Source: Bacillus_P idriensis_A
GTDB lineage: Bacteria > Bacillota > Bacilli > Bacillales > Bacillaceae
Assembly: GCF_050483325.1 (NCBI RefSeq)
Contig: NZ_JBCMYF010000031.1
Location: 53,847-117,846 of the forward strand
Direction of reading: 5' to 3'
Length of the DNA: 64,000 bases
This document shows, in pieces, positions 51,546 through 60,548 of the stretch (position 1 is its first letter; each line of letters starts with the position of its first letter). A program made the translations under genes and the position numbers. The notes beneath the pieces were generated by a model that was not told the DNA's origin, searched no databases, and saw nothing but the letters and a program-made list of their open reading frames with translations.

Positions 51546-52298
51546 TTAATATTCAGACGTTATGATTGGTGTTCCTACTGTAACGCTAGTATTACCGCCC
51601 AATCCTGCGCCTCTGAGCGCAATTTGAATATTCATGCTGCCTTCATCTGTTGGAATCAGCTGATCCCAATCTGACGTACGTGCGGATACTGAGATGAACG
51701 ATTCTTCTTTAAGCTGTTCAACTGGCACCGCGTTAAATTGTTTAAGCAAACCATTAACTTTCAATTGCAAAACACTACTCATCTTATCATCAAGCTGTCC
51801 ATTTACACAAGTGAAAATTGTAGGATTTTCATGAAAAATGTCGAAACTATGAGCTTGCGCATACTCAAATAGCTGCGTCCAATTTTTCCCTGAACCTTCC
51901 CCGCTGAGCTCATACAAGATATACGATTGTTTTTGTCCGTTTGTGTCGGTTGACTGAATTTGAATCTTTTCTGTAAATCCCGTCTTTTCATTAAATAAGA
52001 TTCCAGATACTTTATGCAGCTTGCCATCCGCACGGTCATTCGACCACTTATAATGACGAAATTGAGTTTGTAAAAGTTTCGTTAATTCTTCAAAAGATTG
52101 ATCCTCAGCGGAAATCATTTTTTTTGAATACATCGACCACTTTTTAACATCAATTCCCTGTGCTTCCATGCCTTCTACAATCGTTCCAATTTCAGCTTCT
52201 TTCTTGTCCGACCCAATAGCTTGGGCAACAACCGCACCTGTAAGAAATAATAAAAAGATAATAATTGCCAGACTGACTTTCTTCACCGTACCCCACAT
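51546..52298 (-). CDS. ywmB: YwmB family protein (TATA-box-binding-like fold)
   Basis: 250 residues from the ATG at 52298 (AAGGAG only 3 bases before; no better start exists). MWGTVKKVSLAIIIFLLFLT is a signal peptide or membrane anchor. The remainder, with KKWSMYSKKMISAEDQSFEE and ISVSARTSDWDQLIPTDEG, is the YwmB family, always found next to murAA in Bacillus. The database fold label TATA-binding-like is structural only. Probably exported; function unknown. Confidence 0.85.
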   Translation of the reverse strand: MWGTVKKVSLAIIIFLLFLTGAVVAQAIGSDKKEAEIGTIVEGMEAQGIDVKKWSMYSKKMISAEDQSFEELTKLLQTQFRHYKWSNDRADGKLHKVSGILFNEKTGFTEKIQIQSTDTNGQKQSYILYELSGEGSGKNWTQLFEYAQAHSFDIFHENPTIFTCVNGQLDDKMSSVLQLKVNGLLKQFNAVPVEQLKEESFISVSARTSDWDQLIPTDEGSMNIQIALRGAGLGGNTSVTVGTPIITSEY

Positions 52299-52436
52299 CC
52301 TCTCCTTAGTAACATTGTTACCGTTTGAGAAGGGCGTATACGTGGAAAAAGTCGTCATTGTTAGACAAGTTCATGCTGTCCTGTGGTAATCTGTAGGTCA
52401 TATTCCCCTGTTCTTTATTAGTTAAACGTTCAAATA

Positions 52437-52557
52437 AGAAAAGCTTAAGCGCCAAGGCCCGCTCCGACAGACAGATAAGGTCCGGCAGAAAAGTCCGGTT
52501 TTGACTTTTATGGCGGAGCCGTTCTGGCCGAGGAGCTAGGCGCTGAAGCTGGACACA
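52437..52557. repeat. Complete copy of the GC-rich intergenic repeat
   Basis: It starts AGAAAAGCTTAAGCGCCAAG, has CGACAGACAGATAAGGTCCG with a hairpin (GTCCGG...), and ends GGCCGAGGAGCTAGGCGCTG with GGACAC. This agrees with units 1 and 4 at 31.5-32.0 kb. It fills most of the ywmB-ywzB interval. Confidence 0.75.
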
Positions 52558-52624
52558 GATGCGCAAAACAATTTATTCCTCCATAAATAACAAAAGCGGT
52601 GCCTTTTGCTGACTGAAAAGTTCG

Positions 52625-52855
52625 TTAAAATAAAAAAGGCAGCTGGCGGGACCATATTAAATAATCAAGAAAAAAGTTGCTAACAGCGCCTGAGATGGCG
52701 ATCGTCAGCAGGATCAGCAGCGCACGCGCTTGCATGACTTTTCCTTTTTTCATCGCTTTTTCAATATGCAGCGCCTGCAGTGCCCACCAAGTAACCGGAA
52801 TGAATACAAGATGAGACAAAAGGCCAAGCAATGCTTGCTGATTAAAATCAAGCAT
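52625..52855 (-). CDS. ywzB: DUF1146 membrane protein YwzB
   Basis: 76 residues, two hydrophobic helices. ALLGLLSHLVFIPVTWWALQ and ALLILLTIAISGAVSNFFLD match the DUF1146/YwzB family, which lies upstream of ywmB-murAA near the ATP synthase genes in Bacillus. Function unknown; it follows the complex I operon here. Confidence 0.88.
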   Translation of the reverse strand: MLDFNQQALLGLLSHLVFIPVTWWALQALHIEKAMKKGKVMQARALLILLTIAISGAVSNFFLDYLIWSRQLPFLF

Positions 52856-52916
52856 AGGTTTAACAACTCCTATATGTAGCTATTCTTAAAGCAAGCATAG
52901 CACTTTTTACGAAAAC

Positions 52917-52945
52917 AAAAAAAGAAGAGGCTTTTACACCTCTTC
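52917..52945 (-). terminator. Terminator of the nuo operon
   Basis: GAAGAGG pairs perfectly with CCTCTTC around an 8-base loop, followed by TTTTTTTG on the minus strand, about 60 bases after the nuoN stop. Confidence 0.8.
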
Positions 52946-53003
52946 CATTATATAAAATTCTGCTCTCACTTTGATGGATTTTTTGTAAAGATTAGTGGCA
53001 AAT

Positions 53004-54494
53004 TTATGAAATATTCAAGTTCAGAAAATCAAAGGCCGCACCCGGGAAGATTCCAAGCAGAACGGTTGCAATCATGCAGATGACCGTCACGATCAAAAGC
53101 GGCGCACTCCATTTAAACGGCTCCTCGGTTTCTTTTTTTCTGAAAAAGACCTGGGTGAGGATGCCGAAGTAATAAAAGTACGAGATGACGGTTGTCGCAA
53201 TCATGATTGAAGCAAGAACGATCTGCGGCGTGCTGTTTGTGAATGCATTCATGAAAATCGTGATTTTCCCGATAAAGCCTGCCGTTCCTGGAAGACCGGC
53301 AAGAGATAAGATAAAGATAGAGATGGCGATTGCCGCGAGCGGAGAACGGTGATACAAACCGGCAAAGGCTGTGACATCCAGAGAGCCTGTTTTTCTGCCT
53401 ACTGCCTGCACTATCGCAAAAGCGCCAAGATTCATGATGACGTACGATAATAAATAGAACCAGATGGCGTCAAAGTAAAAGTAGCCGCCGAATGATACAA
53501 AACCGACAAGCACATAGCCGGCATGTGCAATGGATGAATAAGCAAGCAGACGTTTGATGTTCTTCTGCCTTAAGGCGACCGTATTCCCTGCAATCATCGT
53601 GATTGCAGCCAAAATGGCGATAAAACCTTGATAGACAACTAGAATCGACTGCATGCCATCTTCATCTGGAATGTTGCCGAAGACAGACAAGCATAATCTA
53701 AGGATAATAATAAACCCGGCTGTTTTAGAAACAGCGCTCAGAAAAGCGGTAACAGGTGTAGGTGCTCCCTCGTACACATCCGGTGCCCACATGTGGAAAG
53801 GGACCGTTGCAATCTTAAAGGATAATCCGACAAAAACGAGCAGGAATGATAGTCCGGCAATATAGAGATAGCCTGACTCTGTTAAGGCATTCAGCTGCGG
53901 AATCATCTCTGTCAGACTTGTGGTTCCCGTCAGACCGTAAATATAGCTCATCCCAAAAAGCGTAATGGCTGTTGAGATCCCGCCATTAATCACATATTTC
54001 AGCGCTGATTCGTTTGATTTCAGATTTTTTTTGCGCAAGCCTGCGAGTATATAGGAAGAAATGGACAGCAGTTCAAGGCCGACAAATAAAGTGATTAAAT
54101 CCCGGCTTGATGCCATCATCATGGCTCCAAGAAGCGCTGCGAGCAGCAGGTAATAGAATTCTCCCCGCTCCTTCAGGCCTTCGCGCGGTTCATAATCGAT
54201 GGCCAGCAGGAAAATAAACGCTGCTCCCAGCAATAAAATAAATTTGAACGCTTTTGCAAAGGAATCCAGGACAAAAGTATCATAAAGGATCATTGTATCT
54301 TTAGCGCCAATCATAAAAACAAGACTTACTAATGCACCTGCAATGCCTGCAAAACCAATCCAGCCGAGCCACTTTCGGCTTTTTCCTTCTTTCATGAAAA
54401 GATCCATTACCGACAGCAGCAGCGCTGTTCCGAGAATGATGAACTCCGGTGTCATCACACTCCATTTATAGCTGAGCAAGGTTTCCATATCCAT
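53004..54494 (-). CDS. nuoN: NADH dehydrogenase-like complex I subunit N
   Basis: 496 residues with about 14 membrane helices of the antiporter-like Mrp family. FKIATVPFHMWAPDVYEGAP carries the conserved Lys and Pro of the proton channel, and KRLLAYSSIAHAGYVLVG the broken-helix Lys motif. It forms one of three proton-pumping channels in the membrane arm. GGGGTG stands 7 bases before the ATG. Last gene of the operon. Confidence 0.95.
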   Translation of the reverse strand: MDMETLLSYKWSVMTPEFIILGTALLLSVMDLFMKEGKSRKWLGWIGFAGIAGALVSLVFMIGAKDTMILYDTFVLDSFAKAFKFILLLGAAFIFLLAIDYEPREGLKERGEFYYLLLAALLGAMMMASSRDLITLFVGLELLSISSYILAGLRKKNLKSNESALKYVINGGISTAITLFGMSYIYGLTGTTSLTEMIPQLNALTESGYLYIAGLSFLLVFVGLSFKIATVPFHMWAPDVYEGAPTPVTAFLSAVSKTAGFIIILRLCLSVFGNIPDEDGMQSILVVYQGFIAILAAITMIAGNTVALRQKNIKRLLAYSSIAHAGYVLVGFVSFGGYFYFDAIWFYLLSYVIMNLGAFAIVQAVGRKTGSLDVTAFAGLYHRSPLAAIAISIFILSLAGLPGTAGFIGKITIFMNAFTNSTPQIVLASIMIATTVISYFYYFGILTQVFFRKKETEEPFKWSAPLLIVTVICMIATVLLGIFPGAAFDFLNLNIS

Positions 54495-54500
54495 TGTTCA

Positions 54501-56018
54501 TCACCCCCCTATCCCATTCATGATGGTTTCGATTGTCAGTTTAAGCGGAACGGAAAGTCCATTCGGATAGACGCCAATCAAAATAATGAAGAACATCAAA
54601 ATTGTTACAGGTAAAATCTCGTACCACTTCATATCATAGTGAGTGTGCTCTGATTTTTTTTCGGCTCCAAAGGTAATTGAGAGGGCAGCCCTAAGCAGAT
54701 AGGCAGCAGTCAAAATGATGCCGATTGTTCCAATTGCCCCAAGCTCCGGATGCTGATCGAAAACCCCCATGAATGCCGTCAATTCACTGATGAAGCCTGA
54801 CATTCCCGGTAAACCAAGGGATGCCATTGCTCCTGCGAGCAGAAATCCCGCAGCGAGCGGCATGGCTTTCGCTAAGCCTGAAAGCTGATCCAGCTGTGTT
54901 GTTTGCGTTCGTTCCAGCAGCACTCCCACTAAGAAAAACAAGAGTGCAGATATCAGTCCGTGTGAAACTACCTGGAAAATCGCCCCCTGTATTCCCGCTT
55001 CGTTTAAAGCGCCAAGTCCGATGAGCACGATTCCCATATGCGAAATACTTGAGTAAGCAAGCACCATTCTCAACTCATTCTGAATGAGCGCCAAGAAGGC
55101 TCCGTACAGAAGATTCACAAGCCCAAGCACAATCAGGATCGTACTTAGCTTTGAAAACTCGTTCGGGAATAAGCCAAGTCCGAATTTAATTAAACCGAAT
55201 GCTCCAATTTTTAAAAGAATGCCTGAATGCAGCATCACAATTGGCGGCGGCGCCTGAACATGCACGCGCAGCATCCACGTATGCAGCGGGAAAATCGGAA
55301 GCTTCACGCCAAATGCCACGATGAGGGCAATCAGCAATCCAAGCTTAAAATCGTTTGAGATCGGCCCGATCAGCTGAACGTCCGGTGTATTCAGCAATTG
55401 GCCAAGCAAATCGATATTTGTTGTCCCTGTTTTTGAAAAGAGCAGGATAATGACAATCAGCAGGATGGCTGACCCAAATCCGTTATAAAGCAAAAATTGA
55501 TAGGCTGCTTTTTCGCGGGCCATAAATCCCCATTTTCCGATGAGGAAATACATCGGAATCAGCGTGATTTCAAAGAAGATGAAGAAAAGAATCAGATTCT
55601 GTGCCATGAAGACGCCGAGCATGCCGACTTCCAGAAGAAGCAGCAGCATAAAATAGCTTTTCCAGTTCTTCTTAATAGAAACAGAGGCCGCAGCCGCGAG
55701 AGCCGCAAGAATCGATGTGAGCAGCACCATAATCAGCGAAAAACCATCCAGTGCAAGCTCGTAATCTACTGTAAACACACCAGGCTGCATGTCGCTGTAT
55801 TGGCCAAACGCCATCCATTTCTGTTTTTCGGCAAAGCGCGCAAGGTCGCTGCCGAGCTGATATTGCGCAAACATAATGCCTGATAAAAGGACAGCAGGCA
55901 GAGTCGCCAAGAAACCGACCAGTTTTAACGAGGTTTCCTGATCTTTTTTCATAAAAGCAAGAACGATGATGCCAAGGACAGGCGAGAAAACCAGGGCTGT
56001 AAGCAGAATGGATGTCAT
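54501..56018 (-). CDS. nuoM: Complex I subunit M
   Basis: 505 residues, ~14 helices. FFIFFEITLIPMYFLIGKWG holds the conserved helix-5 Glu, LPIFPLHTWMLRVHVQAPPP the helix-8 motif, and MVLAYSSISHMGIVLIGLG the central Lys region. It is the middle antiporter-like pump of the membrane arm. The start overlaps the nuoL stop as ATGA, so translation is coupled. Confidence 0.95.
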   Translation of the reverse strand: MTSILLTALVFSPVLGIIVLAFMKKDQETSLKLVGFLATLPAVLLSGIMFAQYQLGSDLARFAEKQKWMAFGQYSDMQPGVFTVDYELALDGFSLIMVLLTSILAALAAAASVSIKKNWKSYFMLLLLLEVGMLGVFMAQNLILFFIFFEITLIPMYFLIGKWGFMAREKAAYQFLLYNGFGSAILLIVIILLFSKTGTTNIDLLGQLLNTPDVQLIGPISNDFKLGLLIALIVAFGVKLPIFPLHTWMLRVHVQAPPPIVMLHSGILLKIGAFGLIKFGLGLFPNEFSKLSTILIVLGLVNLLYGAFLALIQNELRMVLAYSSISHMGIVLIGLGALNEAGIQGAIFQVVSHGLISALLFFLVGVLLERTQTTQLDQLSGLAKAMPLAAGFLLAGAMASLGLPGMSGFISELTAFMGVFDQHPELGAIGTIGIILTAAYLLRAALSITFGAEKKSEHTHYDMKWYEILPVTILMFFIILIGVYPNGLSVPLKLTIETIMNGIGG

Positions 56019-57883
56019 AAAAAGTTCCCCCCTGTCACCGCATATAGAACGAGTAAAATCGCAAGTCCGACAAAGGCCACGGTCCCATACATCTGCACCT
56101 GGCCGTTCTGCATTTTCGAACCGAAGGCGCCGGCTGAGCGGACAATGCCCGCCACACCTTTTACAGCTCCCTCAACCAGGAATTTTTCAAGGTATTTGCA
56201 AAAAACGCTGATTGTGTTCGTAAGCCAGATGACTGTCATTCCATAAAGGTCATCGATGTAATATTTATTTTTAAGCACCAAATGAATCATTGGCACCCGC
56301 GATCTTATTTTTTCAGCTGAAATGGATTGTTTGCTGTACATCATGTAAGCAAGCAAGATGCCAAGCAGTGAGACGGCGGTTGCTGCGAACATAATCCACT
56401 GCGGTCCTTCAATATGACCGTGGCCAAGCTGAGGCGCTCCTTCTGTCAGCCAATCACCAAGAAACGTGCCGAACCAAGGCGTGTTGCTGTAGCCTGAGAA
56501 AATGGCGAGAACGGCAAGGATACTCATTGGAATCAGCATATTGGACGGTGATTCTTTAACACTTGAAAGCTCTGTTTTCGGCCTCCCCGTGAAGACAAGG
56601 AAGAAGAGCCTGAACATATAAAAAGCAGTGAAAAAGGCGGCGATGAGCGCGAGCAGGAAAAGGGCAGGATTTCCATGTGTCCAGGCTGCGATCAGAATTT
56701 CATCTTTACTGAAAAAGCCCGAGAAGAGCGGGACTCCGCTTATGGCAAGCGTTCCAATCAGAAACAGCGGACCAGTGAATTTCAGTTTTTCCCACAATCC
56801 GCCCATCTCATCGATGTTTTGTGTATGAACAGCGTGAATCACACTGCCCGCCGCAAGAAACAGCAGAGCTTTAAAAAAAGCATGTGTCATTAAATGAAAA
56901 ACACCCGCGGCATAGCCTGCGGAACCAAGTGCCAGCATCATGTAGCCAAGCTGACTGACAGTCGAATACGCAAGCACGCGTTTGATGTCTTTTTGCACAA
57001 GTCCGATGCTTGCAGCGAAAATAGCGGTGAACGCTCCGATTGTTGCTACCGCCAGGAGGGCCGTTTCACTGGCGGCAAATAGCGGATACATGAGAGCAAC
57101 TAAATAAACACCGGCCGCAACCATTGTCGCCGCATGGATAAGGGCGGAGACAGGAGTCGGGCCTTCCATCGCATCCGGCAGCCAGGAATGAAGCGGAAAT
57201 TGACCTGACTTTCCAATTGCCCCGATGAAGATCAAGAGGCTGATCAAGGTAATCATATCAAGAGGTACTTTGCCATCTGCCACACTCGCAAAGATCTGAT
57301 CATATTCGAAGCTTCCGACCTGCCAAAAGAGGAGGAGCATCCCGATGAACAGACCGACATCCCCGATCCGGGTCATGATAAAGGCTTTTTTAGCAGCTGC
57401 CTTTGCTTCTTCTTTATAAAAATAGAAACCGATCAATAAGAAAGAACCGACTCCGACGAGTTCCCAGAAGATATAGAGCTGAAGCAGGTTTGTCGTCATG
57501 ACAAGCCCGAGCATGCTGAAGGTAAATAAACCGAGATACGCATAAAAAACAGGAAAACGTACGTCTCCATGCATATACCCTTTTGAATAAATATGTACTG
57601 CTAAGCTTACAAGCGAAACGATCACCAGCATCAAGGCATTTAATTGATTGATTTCAAAGCCCGCTGTCAGTTCAAAATCGCCAATTGTGAGCCACGCGGT
57701 TTCCGCTTTATAGGTTGGCTGTGTAAACCGTTCGAATAATACAGCGAGCGAGCCCGCAAATGCGAGAAGCATTAGCACGCTTCCGACATACGCGCTTCCC
57801 TCCCTCAGGCGTTTGCCGAACAGAAGCAGCACGAGAAATGAGACAAGCGGGAACAGCGGGATCATCCAGGCATATGGCATCAT
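56015..57883 (-). CDS. nuoL: Complex I subunit L
   Basis: 622 residues, ~16 helices. TTNLLQLYIFWELVGVGSFL has the helix-5 Glu, SGQFPLHSWLPDAMEGPTPV the channel motif, and KRVLAYSTVSQLGYMMLALG the Lys region; the C-terminus has the long lateral helix typical of NuoL. It is the distal pump of the membrane arm. ATGs at codons 1 and 2 are both possible after GGGGATGG. Confidence 0.96.
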   Translation of the reverse strand: MMPYAWMIPLFPLVSFLVLLLFGKRLREGSAYVGSVLMLLAFAGSLAVLFERFTQPTYKAETAWLTIGDFELTAGFEINQLNALMLVIVSLVSLAVHIYSKGYMHGDVRFPVFYAYLGLFTFSMLGLVMTTNLLQLYIFWELVGVGSFLLIGFYFYKEEAKAAAKKAFIMTRIGDVGLFIGMLLLFWQVGSFEYDQIFASVADGKVPLDMITLISLLIFIGAIGKSGQFPLHSWLPDAMEGPTPVSALIHAATMVAAGVYLVALMYPLFAASETALLAVATIGAFTAIFAASIGLVQKDIKRVLAYSTVSQLGYMMLALGSAGYAAGVFHLMTHAFFKALLFLAAGSVIHAVHTQNIDEMGGLWEKLKFTGPLFLIGTLAISGVPLFSGFFSKDEILIAAWTHGNPALFLLALIAAFFTAFYMFRLFFLVFTGRPKTELSSVKESPSNMLIPMSILAVLAIFSGYSNTPWFGTFLGDWLTEGAPQLGHGHIEGPQWIMFAATAVSLLGILLAYMMYSKQSISAEKIRSRVPMIHLVLKNKYYIDDLYGMTVIWLTNTISVFCKYLEKFLVEGAVKGVAGIVRSAGAFGSKMQNGQVQMYGTVAFVGLAILLVLYAVTGGNFL

Positions 57884-57913
57884 TGTATTCCATCCCCTTC
57901 TTGTTTAGAGGTT

Positions 57914-58228
57914 TTAGTGCTTCATAGAATTGTAGTCATCAATATTGACGGATCTCCGGTTGCGGTACAGGGCAAACAGGATGGCAAGTCCAACGGCTGC
58001 CTCTGCTGCTGCGATCGTGATCGTAAAGAGTGAAAAAACCTGTCCGGTAATATCAGGAACAACCCCGTATTTACTGAAGGCAACCAAATTAATGTTGGCA
58101 GCATTCAGCATCAGCTCAATTGAAATAAGCACGATGACCGTATTTCGTTTCGTCAGCGCCCCGTATAAGCCGATGCAAAAAAGAATCAGTGCGAGAACAA
58201 GGAAAGCGGATAATGGAATCGAGCTCAT
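57914..58228 (-). CDS. nuoK: Complex I subunit K
   Basis: 104 residues, three helices. VLISIELMLNAANINLVAFS contains the membrane-embedded Glu residues of NuoK, and ITIAAAEAAVGLAILFALYR the second conserved Glu helix. Starts within the nuoJ stop as ATGA. Part of the E-channel next to NuoH. Confidence 0.95.
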   Translation of the reverse strand: MSSIPLSAFLVLALILFCIGLYGALTKRNTVIVLISIELMLNAANINLVAFSKYGVVPDITGQVFSLFTITIAAAEAAVGLAILFALYRNRRSVNIDDYNSMKH

Positions 58229-58743
58229 TTTTTGTCCTCCTCATTCTCATCTTTTTTCGCCAGAATGATTGCTCCAACGAGTGCCACAAGCAAAAGAACC
58301 GATGTGAGCTCAAATGGAATGACATAATGCGAATAAAGGGAAATTCCGATTTGCTCTGTATTTTTCACATGCAGATTGGCAGTCGGCTCACCGAGCTGCA
58401 AATCATAGATTCCAAGATACATAACGAGCGCAAACGCAGCTATTCCAAGAAACGTTATGAGCTTTCTTCCGGTCCCCGCTGCGGGCTGCTCCTCGTCCTC
58501 ATGACGTGTAAGCATAATGCCGAACAGCATGATGATCGTGATCGCGCCCGAGTAGATTAAGATTTGGACAGCTGCAACAAATTCGGCGGAAAGAAGAATA
58601 TATAATCCGGCAATACTCACGAACGTAAACACCAGTGATACGACCATGTGAACCACTTTTGTCACATTCAGCATGAGAATGCCGCCCCCGATTGCCACCA
58701 TGGCGAGCCCGATAAAGGCTACATACTCTCCGGTTATACTCAC
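58225..58743 (-). CDS. nuoJ: Complex I subunit J
   Basis: 172 residues, five helices. LSAEFVAAVQILIYSGAITI is the NuoJ signature with the pi-bulge helix 3, and EYVAFIGLAMVAIGGGILML the first helix. The GTG start overlaps the nuoI stop by four bases (GTGA). Membrane-arm structural subunit lining the quinone-side channel. Confidence 0.94.
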   Translation of the reverse strand: MSITGEYVAFIGLAMVAIGGGILMLNVTKVVHMVVSLVFTFVSIAGLYILLSAEFVAAVQILIYSGAITIIMLFGIMLTRHEDEEQPAAGTGRKLITFLGIAAFALVMYLGIYDLQLGEPTANLHVKNTEQIGISLYSHYVIPFELTSVLLLVALVGAIILAKKDENEEDKK

Positions 58744-59159
58744 ACCTTATTCTCCTCCCTGATGTTCTCATCATTTTCATCCAGCCACTCGAGATTCTTA
58801 AAAAGCTGATCGCGGCTGTACTCCGCAAGCTCAAAGTTATTCGTCATCACGATGGCTTCTGTCGGGCAAACCTCTGTGCAAAGATCGCATAAGATGCAAA
58901 TTTCAAAGTTAATATCGTACGTATCAATGATTTTCCCTTTTTTCGCCGGATCCGGATGCTTCTTCCCTGTCAGCTCGATGCAATCCGTCGGACAGATATT
59001 CGCGCACTGATTGCAGACAATGCACTTTTCCGGATAAAACTTCTGAATGCCGCGGAACCTGTCAGGCAGCGCCAGAGCATCATTCGGGTAATCATATGTC
59101 ACTTTTTTCTTCGTCAAGCTGTTCAGGGTATACGTTAAACCTTTTGCTAAGCCTCGCAT
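58740..59159 (-). CDS. nuoI: Complex I subunit I, 2x[4Fe-4S] protein
   Basis: 139 residues. Two ferredoxin motifs, CIVCNQCANICPTDCIEL and CILCDLCTEVCPTEAIVM, bind clusters N6a and N6b that pass electrons to NuoB. AAAGGGGTG lies before the ATG. It is separated from nuoH by 384 bases of repeat DNA, unlike the other tightly packed nuo genes. Without NuoEFG, this subunit may be the entry point for reduced ferredoxin or a similar donor. Confidence 0.95.
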   Translation of the reverse strand: MRGLAKGLTYTLNSLTKKKVTYDYPNDALALPDRFRGIQKFYPEKCIVCNQCANICPTDCIELTGKKHPDPAKKGKIIDTYDINFEICILCDLCTEVCPTEAIVMTNNFELAEYSRDQLFKNLEWLDENDENIREENKV

Positions 59160-59543
59160 GCTCTCACCCCTTTAATTTGTGAAGAATGTGCCGGTGTGCC
59201 GGCTTTTGGCCGGGCTGCGGCGGGTATTTTTCGCGTTTACTTGCCGATATTGGCCGAATACTTGCCGGAATGCCTCTTTTACTAGCGGGAATTCCGGTTT
59301 TACTTGCCGGATTGGCGGTTTTACTTTCTTTTTTCCAGCTGTCTCCTAAATCCACATGCAATCTAGGCACTTTTCTCGAAGACGGTTTTGGGTATTTAAT
59401 CTTTGAACTTGGCCGACGCTGAAAATTTTGAAGTTTACTTTCCAATTCAGGTTAAATACTGTCCAGAATGCCTCTTTTACTAGCCAAAATCTTTCATTTA
59501 CTTGCCGGATCGGCGGATTTACTTTCTTTTTTCCAGCTGCCTC
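59160..59543 (-). repeat. Two copies (F, G) of the 21-bp-periodic repeat inside the nuo operon
   Basis: Copies at 59236-59348 and 59434-59546 show the same TTTACTTGCC / TTTTACTAGCG / ATACTTGCCGG / TTTACTTTCTTTTTTCC pattern as copies A-E and end in GCTGYCTCCTA. On the minus strand copy G begins with the TAG stop codon of nuoH (TAGGAGGCAGCTGG). An open frame of 93 codons ending at 59164 reads repeating PASKTGI / PASKRGI heptapeptides, which follow from the 21-bp period. I do not think it is a gene, as it lacks a clear start. Confidence 0.8.
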
Positions 59544-60548
59544 CTATTTAAAGAAAATCTCCTTCACAATTGCCGTGATAAAAATGTTAGCGAGCGCCAC
59601 CGGAAGCAGCACTTTCCAGCCGAATTCCATCAGCTGATCAGCGCGGATCCGCGGGAACGTGACCCGGAACCAGATGAGGATGAAGATGACCACACAGAAT
59701 TTGAGGCCGAACCAGATTGCTCCCGGAATGAAATCGAGAAAGGCAACCGGATGCCATCCCCCTAAAAAGAGAACCGTTGTTAAGGATGCCATTGCGAAAA
59801 AGTACACGTATTCCGAAAGCATGAAGAATGCCCAGCGGAAGCCGGAGTACTCGACATGGTAACCGGCAACGAGCTCAGACTCTGCTTCTGGCAAGTCAAA
59901 CGGTGTTCGGTTCAGCTCTGCCACCGAGGCAATCAGGAAAATGAGAAACCCGATCGGCTGGAGGAAGATAAACCAGACGTCCTCTTGAGCGTCTACAATC
60001 GTATTTAAGTTCAGGCTGCCTGATAACAGGACAACTCCGATAACTGACATAACCAGCGGGATTTCATAGGAAATCATTTGAGCTGCTGCCCGCATGCCGC
60101 CGAGCAGCGAGTATTTGTTATTTGAAGCCCAGCCTCCTGTAACAATGCCGATCGTTGTTAAGCCCGATATGGCAATGTAGAACAGCAGGCCGACACCGAG
60201 ATCAGCAAACTGAAAGGCATCTGTAAATGGAATCGTCGATAAGACGATGAATGCCGGAGCAAACGCAATGACAGGAGCGAGAATAAACAGCGGTCTGTCA
60301 GCTAGCTTCGGAATCGTGTCTTCTTTTATCAGAAGCTTTAAAACGTCTGCCACTGTCTGCAGAAGACCCCATCTGCCCCCAACCTGGTTGGGGCCGATGC
60401 GCCCCTGCATGAATCCCATGACTTTGCGCTCTGCCAGGATGCCGTAGGTGACGAAGCCGAGGACAACGAACAGGAAGGCTGTTGCAAGCCCAAAGAAGAT
60501 TGCAAAGTTGCCTATCCCCGGCGATGATTGAAGCAGGCCCTCCACCAT
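59544..60548 (-). CDS. nuoH: Complex I subunit H
   Basis: 334 residues, eight helices. LAERKVMGFMQGRIGPNQVG is the quinone-chamber signature, and AELNRTPFDLPEAESELVAG with GYHVEYSGFRWAFFMLSEY are the conserved acidic loop. It anchors the hydrophilic arm and lines the quinone tunnel. ATG overlaps the nuoD stop (TGATG). Confidence 0.96.
   Translation of the reverse strand: MVEGLLQSSPGIGNFAIFFGLATAFLFVVLGFVTYGILAERKVMGFMQGRIGPNQVGGRWGLLQTVADVLKLLIKEDTIPKLADRPLFILAPVIAFAPAFIVLSTIPFTDAFQFADLGVGLLFYIAISGLTTIGIVTGGWASNNKYSLLGGMRAAAQMISYEIPLVMSVIGVVLLSGSLNLNTIVDAQEDVWFIFLQPIGFLIFLIASVAELNRTPFDLPEAESELVAGYHVEYSGFRWAFFMLSEYVYFFAMASLTTVLFLGGWHPVAFLDFIPGAIWFGLKFCVVIFILIWFRVTFPRIRADQLMEFGWKVLLPVALANIFITAIVKEIFFK

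Noticed and set aside
59164..59445. 93-codon minus-strand frame with PASKTGI repeats before nuoI
   Set aside because: Same 21-bp repeat family; no credible start, and other copies lie in different frames.
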